Shown piece by piece: positions 8,436 through 16,975 of a stretch of DNA of 55,297 nt; position 1 is the first letter of the stretch; every line of letters starts with the position of its first letter. Source of the stretch: Streptomyces fildesensis (GTDB lineage Bacteria > Actinomycetota > Actinomycetes > Streptomycetales > Streptomycetaceae); contig NZ_JAAIKO010000048.1 of the NCBI RefSeq assembly GCF_016107395.1, positions 1 through 55,297 on the forward strand, in the 5' to 3' direction. The notes under the pieces are model-generated. The model saw only the letters and a program-made list of their open reading frames with translations, had not been told where the DNA came from and ran no database searches. The translations under genes and the position numbers were made by a program.

Positions 8436-11342
8436 ATGCTGGAACTCGAACCGGAGCCGGGCGACTTCACCGCCTTCTGCCGCGAGATTCACGGGTACGA
8501 GCCCTTTCCCTGGCAGACGGCACTGGTGGACCGGGTAGTGAAGGACGGCTGGCCGCGCGCCGTCTCGGTGCCGACCGGACTCGGCAAGACCTGCGTCCTC
8601 GACCTCGCGGTGTTCACTGCGGCCTTGGAGCGCGGCCGGCCCGTCAACGGCGCGGGCCCTTCCCGGGCACCGCTGCGGATCTTCTACGTCGTGGACCGGC
8701 GGTTGGCCGCCGACGAGGTGTACGACCACGCGGCGCGGCTCGCCCGGGCGCTGCGGTCGGCGCTGTCGGATCCGTACGCCGACCGACCGGCAGCACCGAC
8801 GGTTCCGGTGGTACCCACGGTCCCGGTGGGCACGGCCACCGGACGGGTCGCGCGGGCGCTGTGGCGCGAGGGCGACACCGATGTGCTGGAGGCGACCCGG
8901 ATGCGGGGCGGGGTGACCTGGTCCGCGAACTGGGTGGAGCGCCCGGACCGGCTCGCCGTGGTGGTCGGCACGATCGACCAGGTGGGCAGCCGCCTGCTCT
9001 TCCGCGGCTCCGGCACCGGCACCCGGCGCCGGTCGATCGACGCCGCCCTGACCGGCACCGACTCACTGATCGTCCTCGACGAGGCGCACGGGTCCGAGGA
9101 GTTCGCGGCCGGAGTCCGCGCCGCCTTCGCGCTGGACGGGACGCCCGGGGAACTGCGCCCCGTCCTGGTGACCATGTCGGCGGTCGCCGGGCTTGGGAGC
9201 GCCGACGCGCACGGCATCACCGGTGACGACGAGCGTCATCCGGTGGCGGGTCCGCGGCTGCGGTCGGCCAAGCGGCTCCATCCCGTCGAGGTCGGCACGG
9301 ACGCGGATAGCCGGGATCGGTCGATGGCCGCCTCCCTCGCCGCGTGGGCGCAGCGGCCGGCCGCCGACGGCCAGGTCGTCGGGGTCGTCTGCAACACGCT
9401 CGGTCGGGCCCGGGCCGTCCTGGAGCTGCTGCCCGGCGAGAAGGTGCTGCTGACGGGGCGGAGCCGCGCCCTGGACCGGGAGTATCTGCGGGGCCGGTGG
9501 CACGACCGGACGAAGGCCGGCCACGAGTCCCGCGACGGCGGCCCGTTCCATGTGGTGACCACCCAGACCGTCGAGGTCGGCACCGATCTCGACTTCGACG
9601 CGCTGGTCACCGAAGCGGCCCCGCTCCCGGCGCTGATCCAGCGGCTGGGCCGGCTCAACCGCGTCGGGCGGCGCACCGACGCCCGCGCCGTCGTGGTCCA
9701 CGGCACAGCGGACGTGCCCGGGCCGCACAGGGACGCGAGCGACGCCACCTGGCGCCTGCTGACCGGGCTCTGCCCGCCGGTCGTCACCGGCCCCGGCGAG
9801 ACCCCCGAGCTCACCGGCCCCGGGCCGGCCGTCTCCCCCGCCGCGCTGCGCCGGTTGACGGCCGGCCTCGATGCCACGGAGTGGCAGGCGATGCGCGGAT
9901 CCCCGCCGGTCAGAACTCCCGTGCACGCGGCAGCGCTGGACGCCTGGGTGCGCACCGAACCGGCGCCGGACGCCGACGAGCCGGTCGCCCCGTATCTGCA
10001 CGGCATCGGCGCGGACGCCCGCCCTGTCGTCAGCGTCGCGTGGCGGACCCGCGAGGCGGGCCTGACCGCCGAGGAATGGCGCAATACGGTGAACCTGTTC
10101 CCGCCGGCCGCCGAGGAGAGCATCGAACTGCCGCTGCACGCCGTACGGCGGTGGCTGACCGGCAGCCCGGACGCCGACGCGATCTCCGACGACGACGCGT
10201 TTCCCGGGCCGGGCGAGGAGCCCTCGGACGGCCCGTCAGACGGCGGGTCCGGTTTGGAGATCCTCCGGTACCGGTTCGACGCGGCCACCGCGATCGTCAC
10301 GCCCGACGACATCGAGGCCGACGATCTCATCGTCCTGCCGACGGAATTCGGCGGGTGTGACGCGTACGGCTGGAACCCCGCCTCCACCGATCCGGTCGTT
10401 GACATCGCGGACCTGGTGGGCGGCGGGGACGGCCGGGCCGGCGTCCGGATCGGCCCGGACCTGGCCACCGCCGTGCGTGTCCACGACCCCGCGCTCGCCT
10501 CCCGGGTGGACCAGCTGGTCACGGACATCGCCGCCGACACCGCACCCTTCACCGCCGAACAGCAGGCCCGCTACCGCGGCCGGTTCGCCGAACTGGCCGG
10601 CAGCGCGCCCGGCGACGTCCCGCACCTCAGGGTGTTCAGCGCCCTGGCCCGCGGAGGCCGCCTCCTCACCGTCAACGGCCTCCGGTTGTTCGTCGCCGGC
10701 CAGGCCCCCCTCAACGGACCCTCCACGGCCGGTCTGCCGCAAACCCTCGCCGAACACCAGGCCGAGGTGTCCGCGGCCGCCGGACTCTACGCCCGCAACC
10801 TTCACCTGGACGGCCGTACGGTCGCCGCCGTCGCCCTCGCGGCCGCCCTGCACGACGAGGGCAAACGGGATCCGCGCTTCCAGACGATGCTGCACGGCGG
10901 GGACGAGGACGCCGCCCTCGCCGCACCGGAGCCGCTCGCCAAGTCCGGTACGGACCCGGCCGACCGGGCCGGGTCCGGGACGGCCCGGCGGGCCTCCGGC
11001 TATCCGCAGGGGATGCGGCACGAAGCGCTCTCGGCCCGCATCGCCGCACTGCACGCGGCCGGCCGCGACGACATCGACACGGACCTGGTCATCCATCTGG
11101 TCGCGTCCCACCACGGGTTCGCCCGGCCGCTGCTCCCGCCGGTCGTCGACCCGGACCCCCGGCACCTCCGTCTGACCATCGCGGGCCAGGAGGTGGTCCT
11201 GGGCACCGCCGAGACCGTGGACCGGGCGGGGCCCGCCCGGTTCGAAGCCCTCAACCGCAGGTACGGGCGCTGGGGGCTGGCCCGCCTGGAGGCGCTGGTC
11301 CGGCTCGCCGACGTCTACTGCTCCATCCAGCGGGAGATCTGA
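8436..11342 (+). CDS. cas3: Cas3 helicase-nuclease, C-terminal HD arrangement (type I-G/I-U-like)
   Basis: 968 residues. The N-terminal superfamily 2 helicase has Walker A VPTGLGKT (about 45-52), the Ia motif FYVVDRR, DEAH at 215-218, VTMSA, and motif VI QRLGRLNRVGRR from residue 402 preceded by TQTVEVGTDLDFDALVTEA, a very Cas3-like stretch. The HD nuclease is at the C-terminus rather than the N-terminus: LHDEGKRDPRFQ (H806, D807), RHEALS and SHHGFARP (H892, H893). That order is known for the Cas3 of subtype I-G, formerly I-U. All catalytic motifs look intact. GAGGAG lies ten bases before the ATG. No Cas5, Cas7, Cas8, Cas1, Cas2 or repeat array is near, so the gene is solitary here. Confidence 0.88.
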   Translation: MLELEPEPGDFTAFCREIHGYEPFPWQTALVDRVVKDGWPRAVSVPTGLGKTCVLDLAVFTAALERGRPVNGAGPSRAPLRIFYVVDRRLAADEVYDHAARLARALRSALSDPYADRPAAPTVPVVPTVPVGTATGRVARALWREGDTDVLEATRMRGGVTWSANWVERPDRLAVVVGTIDQVGSRLLFRGSGTGTRRRSIDAALTGTDSLIVLDEAHGSEEFAAGVRAAFALDGTPGELRPVLVTMSAVAGLGSADAHGITGDDERHPVAGPRLRSAKRLHPVEVGTDADSRDRSMAASLAAWAQRPAADGQVVGVVCNTLGRARAVLELLPGEKVLLTGRSRALDREYLRGRWHDRTKAGHESRDGGPFHVVTTQTVEVGTDLDFDALVTEAAPLPALIQRLGRLNRVGRRTDARAVVVHGTADVPGPHRDASDATWRLLTGLCPPVVTGPGETPELTGPGPAVSPAALRRLTAGLDATEWQAMRGSPPVRTPVHAAALDAWVRTEPAPDADEPVAPYLHGIGADARPVVSVAWRTREAGLTAEEWRNTVNLFPPAAEESIELPLHAVRRWLTGSPDADAISDDDAFPGPGEEPSDGPSDGGSGLEILRYRFDAATAIVTPDDIEADDLIVLPTEFGGCDAYGWNPASTDPVVDIADLVGGGDGRAGVRIGPDLATAVRVHDPALASRVDQLVTDIAADTAPFTAEQQARYRGRFAELAGSAPGDVPHLRVFSALARGGRLLTVNGLRLFVAGQAPLNGPSTAGLPQTLAEHQAEVSAAAGLYARNLHLDGRTVAAVALAAALHDEGKRDPRFQTMLHGGDEDAALAAPEPLAKSGTDPADRAGSGTARRASGYPQGMRHEALSARIAALHAAGRDDIDTDLVIHLVASHHGFARPLLPPVVDPDPRHLRLTIAGQEVVLGTAETVDRAGPARFEALNRRYGRWGLARLEALVRLADVYCSIQREI

Positions 11343-11348
11343 CGGAGC

Positions 11349-11807
11349 CTAGAACAGCTTCTGGCCGGTGGACCGCCACCGCTCTCCGAACGGCTCGGCC
11401 AGCCCGTCCTGGGCCAGCACCTTGAGGTGCTTGAGGATGGTGCGCGACTGGTAGCCGACGGCCGTGCACAGCTCCTCGACCGTGATCCCGCCGTCCCCGG
11501 CGGACTGCACCTCCTGCCAGGTACGCGCCGCATGATGACCGAGACCGCCGTCCGGCACCGGATCGGAGGCTCTGGGTACGTCCGGCTTCGCGGACTTCGC
11601 GGACTTCGCGGACTTCGCGGACTTCGCGGTCTGCGGGGCCTGGGCCACCGGGGAGGTCTCCGGGATGCGCGTGCCGCCCTGCTCCGCATCGGGAACCACC
11701 CGTCCGGCGGCCGGGGTCCGGGGCGCCGCCGGCGGCCGCGCGGGGCCGGCCGGACGGGGGTTGCGGTTGACCGTCCGGTGCCTACGGCCCTTTTGGTGCT
11801 TGCTCAT
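11349..11807 (-). CDS. Small winged-helix protein with basic and AKS-repeat linker, convergent with cas3
   Basis: 152 residues, starting at ATG 11807 with AGGA upstream. The first 80 residues are low complexity: a basic head (KHQKGRRHRTVNR), Pro/Ala-rich sequence and four tandem Ala-Lys-Ser triplets. The last 60 residues form a winged-helix-like unit (TWQEVQ, GGITVEELCTAVGYQSRTILKHLKVLAQDGLAE), in which a recognition helix and wing can be imagined, so DNA binding is likely. Its stop is only six bases from the cas3 stop. It may regulate, or partner with, the solitary Cas3, but it may be unrelated. I do not recognise a named family. Confidence 0.7.
   Translation of the reverse strand: MSKHQKGRRHRTVNRNPRPAGPARPPAAPRTPAAGRVVPDAEQGGTRIPETSPVAQAPQTAKSAKSAKSAKSAKPDVPRASDPVPDGGLGHHAARTWQEVQSAGDGGITVEELCTAVGYQSRTILKHLKVLAQDGLAEPFGERWRSTGQKLF
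11586..11629. repeat. Tandem 9-bp coding repeat (AKS codons)
   Basis: The unit cttcgcgga is repeated about five times without interruption inside the winged-helix gene and encodes the Ala-Lys-Ser triplets. The unit is in frame, so copy number can change by slippage without breaking the gene, altering linker length and charge. Confidence 0.85.
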
Positions 11808-11955
11808 CGTGTCGTCCTGTTCTGAGGGATACCACTGGCGTGGAAATGTGGTGTGGGCCTCTCACCTCAGGAAACGATCACAACGACAGCAGGTCACCCC
11901 CGGCCTTCGCCGCCCTGACGAGTCGTCCGCCGGCCGGCCGCGACCCGTGCCCGTG

Positions 11956-12855
11956 TCAGGCGGGGGCGTAGCCGCGGGTGGCGGCCCATTGGTGGGTGAG
12001 GTCGGCGAACGCGCGGGCGGCGGCGCTCTCGTAGGCGGTCTCGCGGCGCAGCAGGGTGACCGTTCGGGCGGGCAGCGGTGGAGCCAGGGCGACGGGGTGC
12101 AGATGGGGGTGGTCGCGGGTGATGGCGTCAGGCAGCACCGTGGCCAGTGGTGTGTGCCGGACGATCTCGGTGAGCGCGTTGACGGAGTCCGCCTCCATGG
12201 CGACGTGCGGCTGCACCTGGTGCGCGGCGAGATACGCGTCGATGTGGCCGCGGGTGACGAAGCCGCTGGTGAGCAGCGCCAGAGGGTGACCGTGAAGTTT
12301 CCCCACCGGCAACGGGCGCTTCCGGCCGGCGTAGGGATGGGCGGTGCCGACGACGAGGCTCAGGGTCTCGGTGAAGAGCGCGGTGGCCTCGATGCCCGGC
12401 AGGTGTTGGCCGCTGAAGCCGATGCCCAGGTCGAGCTCGTCGGCCAGCAGCCGGGCTTCGACACGGTCCTGGGCGTCCTCCTGGATGTCCAGGGTGATGC
12501 CGGGGTGGCGGGTGTAGAAGTCCCCGGTCAGCGGGCCGACGAGGTAGGCGGTGAAGGTCGGGGTCATGGCCAGCCGCAGGGTGCCGGACGAGAGGTCCTG
12601 GACGTCCAGAACTGCGCGTTCCGCGGCGGCCAGGTCGCGCAGGGCGCGGCGGGCGTAGTGGACGTAGGTCCGGCCGGCGTCGGTCAGCCGGACGGTGCGC
12701 CCGGTCCGGTCCAGCAGCTGCACCTTCAAGGAGCGTTCCAGCTGCTTGATCTGCTGGGAGAGCGTCGGCTGGGAGATGTGCAGGGCCTCGGCCGCGCGCG
12801 TGAAGTTGGCGTGTTCGGCGACGGCGAGCAGATAGCGCAGATGCCGTAGTTCCAA
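11956..12855 (-). CDS. cynR: LysR-type regulator of the cyanate operon
   Basis: 299 residues, the normal length for LysR proteins. The N-terminal winged HTH is plain (MELRHLRYLLAVAEHANFTR, ALHISQPTLSQQIKQLE), followed by a periplasmic-binding-like effector domain (about 90-290). The start is TTG 12855, supported by GGGAGG five to six bases upstream. It is divergent from carbonic anhydrase and cyanase genes, the standard cynR-cynTS layout, in which cyanate switches CynR to activation. A palindrome sits between the two starts. Assignment as CynR rests mostly on this context. Confidence 0.85.
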   Translation of the reverse strand: MELRHLRYLLAVAEHANFTRAAEALHISQPTLSQQIKQLERSLKVQLLDRTGRTVRLTDAGRTYVHYARRALRDLAAAERAVLDVQDLSSGTLRLAMTPTFTAYLVGPLTGDFYTRHPGITLDIQEDAQDRVEARLLADELDLGIGFSGQHLPGIEATALFTETLSLVVGTAHPYAGRKRPLPVGKLHGHPLALLTSGFVTRGHIDAYLAAHQVQPHVAMEADSVNALTEIVRHTPLATVLPDAITRDHPHLHPVALAPPLPARTVTLLRRETAYESAAARAFADLTHQWAATRGYAPA

Positions 12856-12873
12856 GGCCGCCTCCCGCTATAG

Positions 12874-12893
12874 ATGACAGCAATCGCTGTCAT
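12874..12893. promoter_or_regulatory. Probable CynR binding palindrome
   Basis: ATGACAGCAATCGCTGTCAT has perfect 8-bp arms around a 4-base centre and lies 19 bases from the cynR start and 88 bases before cynT. LysR regulators bind dyads in this position and usually repress themselves. A TATAGG hexamer at about 12914, with no good -35 partner, would fit an activator-dependent cynT promoter. Confidence 0.65.
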
Positions 12894-12981
12894 GACTTCT
12901 CCGTCTTGGACACTATAGGCACTGGTCACGCAGGGTGGAGCACGTCGGCCTCCACCGACACCCTCACCGAAGAGAGTGACC

Positions 12982-13587
12982 ATGCGCGATATCGCCGAGG
13001 GAGTCCAGCGCTTCCAGCGGGACGTCTTCCCCGCCCGGGCGGGGCTCTTCGAGCACCTCGCCGCCACCCATCGGCCGACCGCCCTGTTCATCGGCTGTTC
13101 CGACGCCAGGGTGGTCCCCGAGCTGATCACCCAGCGCGAGCCGGGTGAGCTGTTCGTCATCAGGACCGCCGGCAACCTCGTCCCCGCCCGCGGCGCCGGC
13201 GCGGACGGTGTGGCGGCCAGCATCGAGTACGCCATCGGTGTCCTGGGCGTCAGCGACATCATCGTCTGCGGCCATTCCGCCTGCGGTGCGATGACCGCGC
13301 TCGCCGAGGGCCGGGACCTGACCGCGCTGCCCGCCATCGCCGACTGGCTGCGGTACGCCGACGCCTCCCCGGCCCGCGCGGCCGCGGCGGACGGCGGGGA
13401 CGCGGTCGCCGCCCTGATCCGCGACAACGTCCTCACGCAACTCGCGCATCTCGCCACTCATCCCAGCGTCGCCCGCGCACTGGACCGGCACACGGTCACC
13501 CTGCACGGCTGGGTCTACGACATCGGCACCGGTGCCGTCGAGGAACTCGACACCGCGAGCGGCCGCTTCACCGCACTCGCCGGCTGA
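12982..13587 (+). CDS. cynT: Beta-class carbonic anhydrase, cyanate operon
   Basis: 201 residues. The zinc site of beta carbonic anhydrases is complete: C39 and D41-R43 in IGCSDAR, and H98 and C101 in CGHSACGAM. RTAGNLVP is also typical. The enzyme interconverts CO2 and bicarbonate, replenishing the bicarbonate that cyanase consumes. ATG 12982 is preceded by AGAGAG; a GTG six bases earlier is an alternative start. cynS follows 50 bases downstream, so the two are probably co-transcribed. Confidence 0.93.
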   Translation: MRDIAEGVQRFQRDVFPARAGLFEHLAATHRPTALFIGCSDARVVPELITQREPGELFVIRTAGNLVPARGAGADGVAASIEYAIGVLGVSDIIVCGHSACGAMTALAEGRDLTALPAIADWLRYADASPARAAAADGGDAVAALIRDNVLTQLAHLATHPSVARALDRHTVTLHGWVYDIGTGAVEELDTASGRFTALAG

Positions 13588-13637
13588 CGACCCCGTCGGC
13601 CGGCCATCACTCACACCGCACTCCGGAAGGAACTCCC

Positions 13638-14108
13638 ATGATCCAGGCCCAGTTCGACCCGCAGGCCCGCGAGCAGCTCGCGATCCAGGTCGTCGACGCC
13701 AAGATGCGCAAGGACCTCAGCTGGCAGGAGCTGGCCGATGTCACCGGTCTGTCGGTGGCCTTCGTGACGGCCGCGCTGCTCGGCCAGCATCCGCTGCCGG
13801 CCGAAGCCGCCGACGCCGTCACCGGGCTCCTCGGCCTGGACGAGGACGCCTCCCTGCTGCTGCAGACGATCCCCTTGCGCGGCTCCGCCCCGGGCGGCGT
13901 CCCCACCGATCCGACGATCTACCGCTTCCATGAGATGCTCCAGGTCTACGGCACCACGCTCAAGGCGCTGATCCACGAGCAGTTCGGCGACGGCATCATC
14001 AGCGCGATCAACTTCCGGCTCGATGTGCGGAAGGTCGAGGACCCCGACGGCGGCTCCCGGGCCGTCATCACCCTCGACGGCAAGTACCTGCCGACGAAGC
14101 CGTTCTGA
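13638..14108 (+). CDS. cynS: Cyanate hydratase (cyanase)
   Basis: 156 residues, the same length as the E. coli enzyme, and the catalytic residues fall at the same numbers: R96 and E99 in YRFHEM, S122 in GIISAINF. The N-terminal helical domain (residues 1-80) resembles an inactive HTH, as in all cyanases. It converts cyanate and bicarbonate to ammonia and CO2 as a decamer in the cytosol. GGAAGG lies just upstream. With cynT it detoxifies cyanate and supplies nitrogen. Confidence 0.96.
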   Translation: MIQAQFDPQAREQLAIQVVDAKMRKDLSWQELADVTGLSVAFVTAALLGQHPLPAEAADAVTGLLGLDEDASLLLQTIPLRGSAPGGVPTDPTIYRFHEMLQVYGTTLKALIHEQFGDGIISAINFRLDVRKVEDPDGGSRAVITLDGKYLPTKPF

Positions 14109-14112
14109 TCCG

Positions 14113-14135
14113 GCCCCGGCCCGCCGGACCGGGGC
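14113..14135. terminator. Candidate terminator between cynS and the FMN reductase gene
   Basis: GCCCCGG and CCGGGGC arms enclose a 9-base loop right after the cynS stop and before the stop of the convergent reductase gene. No T-run follows, which is usual in this GC-rich DNA. Confidence 0.5.
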
Positions 14136-14147
14136 GCCGCGCGGGAC

Positions 14148-14773
14148 TCAGGCCGCGGCGGGGTACGGCCGGTCGCGCCGGGCGTCGTGCAGGACCGATC
14201 CCCACCACAACAGCTGGTCCAGCAGCACCTTCGCGGCGGCGTCGGGTCCCTCGGGCTCCAGCAGGGTGCCGTCCGGGCCGAAGAGCAGGTAGTAGCGGGG
14301 GAAGGAGACGTAGTCGCGGACCGTGTGAGCCTGCAGTTCGTTGAACACCTGCCGCAGCTGTCGATGGCCAGCAGGCCGCCGCTCCCGCCGCTGTAGCCCA
14401 CGAACCCGATCGGCTTGGCCTGCCACTGGGTGTAGTGCCAGTCGATCGCGGCCTTCAGCGAAGCCGGGAAACTGCGGTTGTAGTCGGGGGTCACCACGAC
14501 GATCGCGTCGGCCTCCCCGAGCCGACGGGTGAGCTCCGCCATCTCGGCGGGCCGCGGGAGGGCCGGCTCCATCGCCGGTGGCACGGGCGGCAGTTCGAGC
14601 GGCAGCGGCGTATCGGCGAGATCGATGAGATCCACCTTGAACCGGCCGTGGAGCGCGGCTTGTTCGAAGAACCAGTTCGCCACCACGGGGCCGAACCGGC
14701 CTTCCCTGACGCTGCCGATGAGCACTGCGAGGTTGAGGGTCTGCTGGGTCCGGGTGTCGGTCGGTGCGGACAT
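14148..14773 (-). pseudogene. NADPH-dependent FMN reductase, single-base frameshift
   Basis: From ATG 14773 (GGGAG seven bases upstream) the frame reads a flavodoxin-like reductase: LAVLIGSVREGRFG binds FMN phosphate, then VVVTPDYNRSFPASLKAAIDW and GFVGYSGGSGGLLAI. It then loses homology at about 14361. The lost sequence (QLRQVFNELQAHTV to the end at 14148) continues in the next frame. Restoring one base between 14360 and 14361 would give GAG-CAG-CTG and a normal protein of about 208 residues. The break is either a real one-base deletion or a sequencing error. The family reduces FMN or quinones with NADPH. The gene is divergent from an MmyB-type regulator. Confidence 0.8.
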
Positions 14774-14919
14774 GTCGGTGCTCCCTGTCGTACGTCGTGA
14801 GGTGACCGAGCGGGTCACGGCTCCCAACCTGCCCGGCCGGCGGCCGGGCAGGAAGGCCGGGCCGAGGCTGGTAGCGACAGGGCCACGATCCCGGCGGCCG
14901 CGCCTGTTACGTTCGACGG

Positions 14920-15774
14920 GTGAGCGACAACGAGTTGGGCCTGTTCCTGCGCGTCCGCCGCGAGGGCGTCGCGCCCGGCGAAGTGGGGCTGCCCACCGGA
15001 CCGCGCCGCCGCACCCCGGGGCTGCGCCGCTCCGAACTGGCGATGCTCGCGGGCGTCAGCGTCGAGTACGTGACCCGGCTCGAGCAGGGGCGCGACCGGC
15101 GGCCGTCCCCGCCGGTGCTCTCCGCGCTGGCCGACGCGCTCCGGCTGACCGCGAACGAACGCATCCACCTGTACCGGCTCACCAAGGGTGCCGAGGCCGG
15201 CTTCACCTGCCTGGCCGGTGCGCCGCCCGCCCGTACCGTGCGTCCTTCCGTGCAGGCACTGCTCGACCGTCTGGAGCCCGCTCCCGCCGTGCTGCTCAAC
15301 CGGCTGAGCGACATCCTCGCCTGGACCTCGGGGTACGAGCGGCTGACCGGGCCCCTCGGCCTGCTGGACGGGGCTCCCCCGAACCTGGCCCGCTTCGTCT
15401 TCGCCGACGACCGGGCACGTACCGCGTATCCCGACTGGGAGCTCGTCGCCGACCAGCAGGTGGCCGCCCTCAAACAGGGTCCGTTCCGGGCGGACCCGCA
15501 TGTCGCCGCGCTCGCCGACGAACTGACCGTCACCGCGGGGACCGTCTTCAGCGATCGTGTGGAGAGCCTGCCGGGCCTCCCGCGGTCCAACGGCGTCGAA
15601 CGGCTGGTCCACCCCGAAGCGGGCGAACTGCGCCTGGCCTACGAGACACTCGACCTGGCCGCCGACGACGCCCAGCGCCTTGTCGTCCACCTCCCGGCGG
15701 ACGACGCCACCTCCGCCGCCCTCGACCGCCTCACCGGCCGCCGGCCGGGCGCACTGCGCGCGGTCTCCGGCTGA
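14920..15774 (+). CDS. XRE-family regulator with MmyB-like ligand domain
   Basis: 284 residues. N-terminal HTH_31/XRE domain (about 5-85) with RRRTPGLRRSELAMLAGVSVEYVTRLEQGRDRRPSP, then a PAS-like MmyB domain (about 105-265) containing LLNRLSDILAWTSGYERL. This class is common in actinomycetes, often beside an oxidoreductase that it controls; here the neighbour is the divergent FMN reductase. The start is GTG 14920, with no Shine-Dalgarno but a TACGTT hexamer ending six bases upstream, suggesting a leaderless transcript. Confidence 0.88.
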   Translation: MSDNELGLFLRVRREGVAPGEVGLPTGPRRRTPGLRRSELAMLAGVSVEYVTRLEQGRDRRPSPPVLSALADALRLTANERIHLYRLTKGAEAGFTCLAGAPPARTVRPSVQALLDRLEPAPAVLLNRLSDILAWTSGYERLTGPLGLLDGAPPNLARFVFADDRARTAYPDWELVADQQVAALKQGPFRADPHVAALADELTVTAGTVFSDRVESLPGLPRSNGVERLVHPEAGELRLAYETLDLAADDAQRLVVHLPADDATSAALDRLTGRRPGALRAVSG

Positions 15775-15821
15775 GAACCGACCGAGGACCGACCGGAGTC
15801 AGGGTCGGCAACCTGCTGCCG

Positions 15822-16214
15822 TCAGCCGGACACCCGGGCGGAGTCGCTCTCCTCCATCACCTTGTAACCGGCGACCGAGGGCCAGCGGACGGTCAGCACG
15901 ACGGACTCCTCCTCCGCGTACCAGGAGTGGTCGACGCCCCGGCCCCACACCACGTAGTCACCCTGCTCGGCGAGGAGCACACTCCGCCCGGGAAGCTCCA
16001 CCCGGAACCGGCCCTTGATGAGGACCAGCAGAGCGGTACGTTCCTCCGCGGTGACCCAGACCGCCCGCTCGTCACCCGGCGGGTGGATGCCCCACTTGAT
16101 CTCGACGTCCTCGCTGTGCCGGGGATCGGACCCGTCCTTGAAGTGACCGAGCAACCAGCCCTTGTCCAGTGCGGCGTCGACGCCCGCATTGCCCACATAC
16201 ACGCTGTCGTTCAT
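15822..16214 (-). CDS. Cupin-fold protein
   Basis: 130 residues. A single small beta-barrel is suggested by RTALLVLIKGRFRVELPGRSVLLAEQGDYVVWGRGVDHSWYAEEE, which follows the cupin pattern of a glycine-rich turn, an acidic residue and a histidine in the second motif. Metal ligands are incomplete compared with classic cupin enzymes, so a binding rather than catalytic role is possible. It is convergent with the preceding regulator. The specific function is unknown. Confidence 0.7.
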   Translation of the reverse strand: MNDSVYVGNAGVDAALDKGWLLGHFKDGSDPRHSEDVEIKWGIHPPGDERAVWVTAEERTALLVLIKGRFRVELPGRSVLLAEQGDYVVWGRGVDHSWYAEEESVVLTVRWPSVAGYKVMEESDSARVSG

Positions 16215-16348
16215 GATTCCCGACGGTAGCAGCCGGCCGTTTCCGGCGCGGAAGCGGCCCTTGCGGGGGTTTACGCCGAACCGGTCGATGTCCCCGGTGA
16301 TCGGCCTGACGGAGCGTAGCGGGGCGACGGCGGGGATAGGGAAGTGTC

Positions 16349-16894
16349 ATGCGCACTCTGACGACACTCGCCCTCACATCCGCTCTTGTCCTCACCGCGG
16401 CCCCGGCCGCACTCGCCGGATCCGCCACGCCCGCCTCGCCCGCCGGACCCGCCGCACCCGCCGCACCCGAGAAGGTGCGTGCGTGCGCACCGGGGGACCT
16501 CTCCTTCACCGTCCATATGCTGCCGCCGATCGCGAGTGCGGTGGCGCTCGTGAGCGTGCAGAACCGGAGCGCGAGCAGATGCACCGTCAACCGCTTCCCG
16601 ACGGTGACGTTCGGCGGCCTCGACGGTGAGGCCCGCACCGTCCCGGATTCGGCCGACGGCCCACGGGTCATCGCCGCACGCCGGAGCCAGTTCGCGGCGG
16701 TCAGGACCGACGACCGCAGCGCCCCGGCCCGGTACGCCCCGACCCTCACGGTGGCCGCCGACCCCGCGCACAGCGGGCTCACCTTCACGGCCGCCGGGAT
16801 CGGCGCCCCGACTCCGGGCATCGCGGTCTACGACCCGGTCACCACCCTGTGGCACAACACCCGGGACGAAGCGCTGGCGGCCCTCGGGAACTGA
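16349..16894 (+). CDS. Secreted DUF4232-type protein
   Basis: 181 residues. Signal peptide MRTLTTLALTSALVLTAAPAALAGS, a short Ala/Pro linker, then one immunoglobulin-like domain beginning CAPGDLSF and containing SVQNRSASRCTVNRFPTVTF, the pattern of the actinobacterial DUF4232 family. The two cysteines probably form a disulfide. AGGGAAG precedes the ATG. It is probably exported; the role is not known. Confidence 0.8.
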   Translation: MRTLTTLALTSALVLTAAPAALAGSATPASPAGPAAPAAPEKVRACAPGDLSFTVHMLPPIASAVALVSVQNRSASRCTVNRFPTVTFGGLDGEARTVPDSADGPRVIAARRSQFAAVRTDDRSAPARYAPTLTVAADPAHSGLTFTAAGIGAPTPGIAVYDPVTTLWHNTRDEALAALGN

Positions 16895-16975
16895 TGCGGC
16901 CGGCCCGCCGGTGACGATCCGGTTGCGGTGCCGGAGGTCGCGTTTCCGGTCCCCGGGCGAGTCGTTTGCGTGGGT

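Noticed and set aside
11586..11629. Tandem repeat near cas3 as a CRISPR array
   Set aside because: Units are 9 bp with no spacers and encode Ala-Lys-Ser in frame inside a gene. No spaced 25-37 bp repeats were seen near cas3.
12982..14108. Cyanate operon as a novel system
   Set aside because: cynR-cynT-cynS with all catalytic residues is a well-known module; only its operator merits a note.
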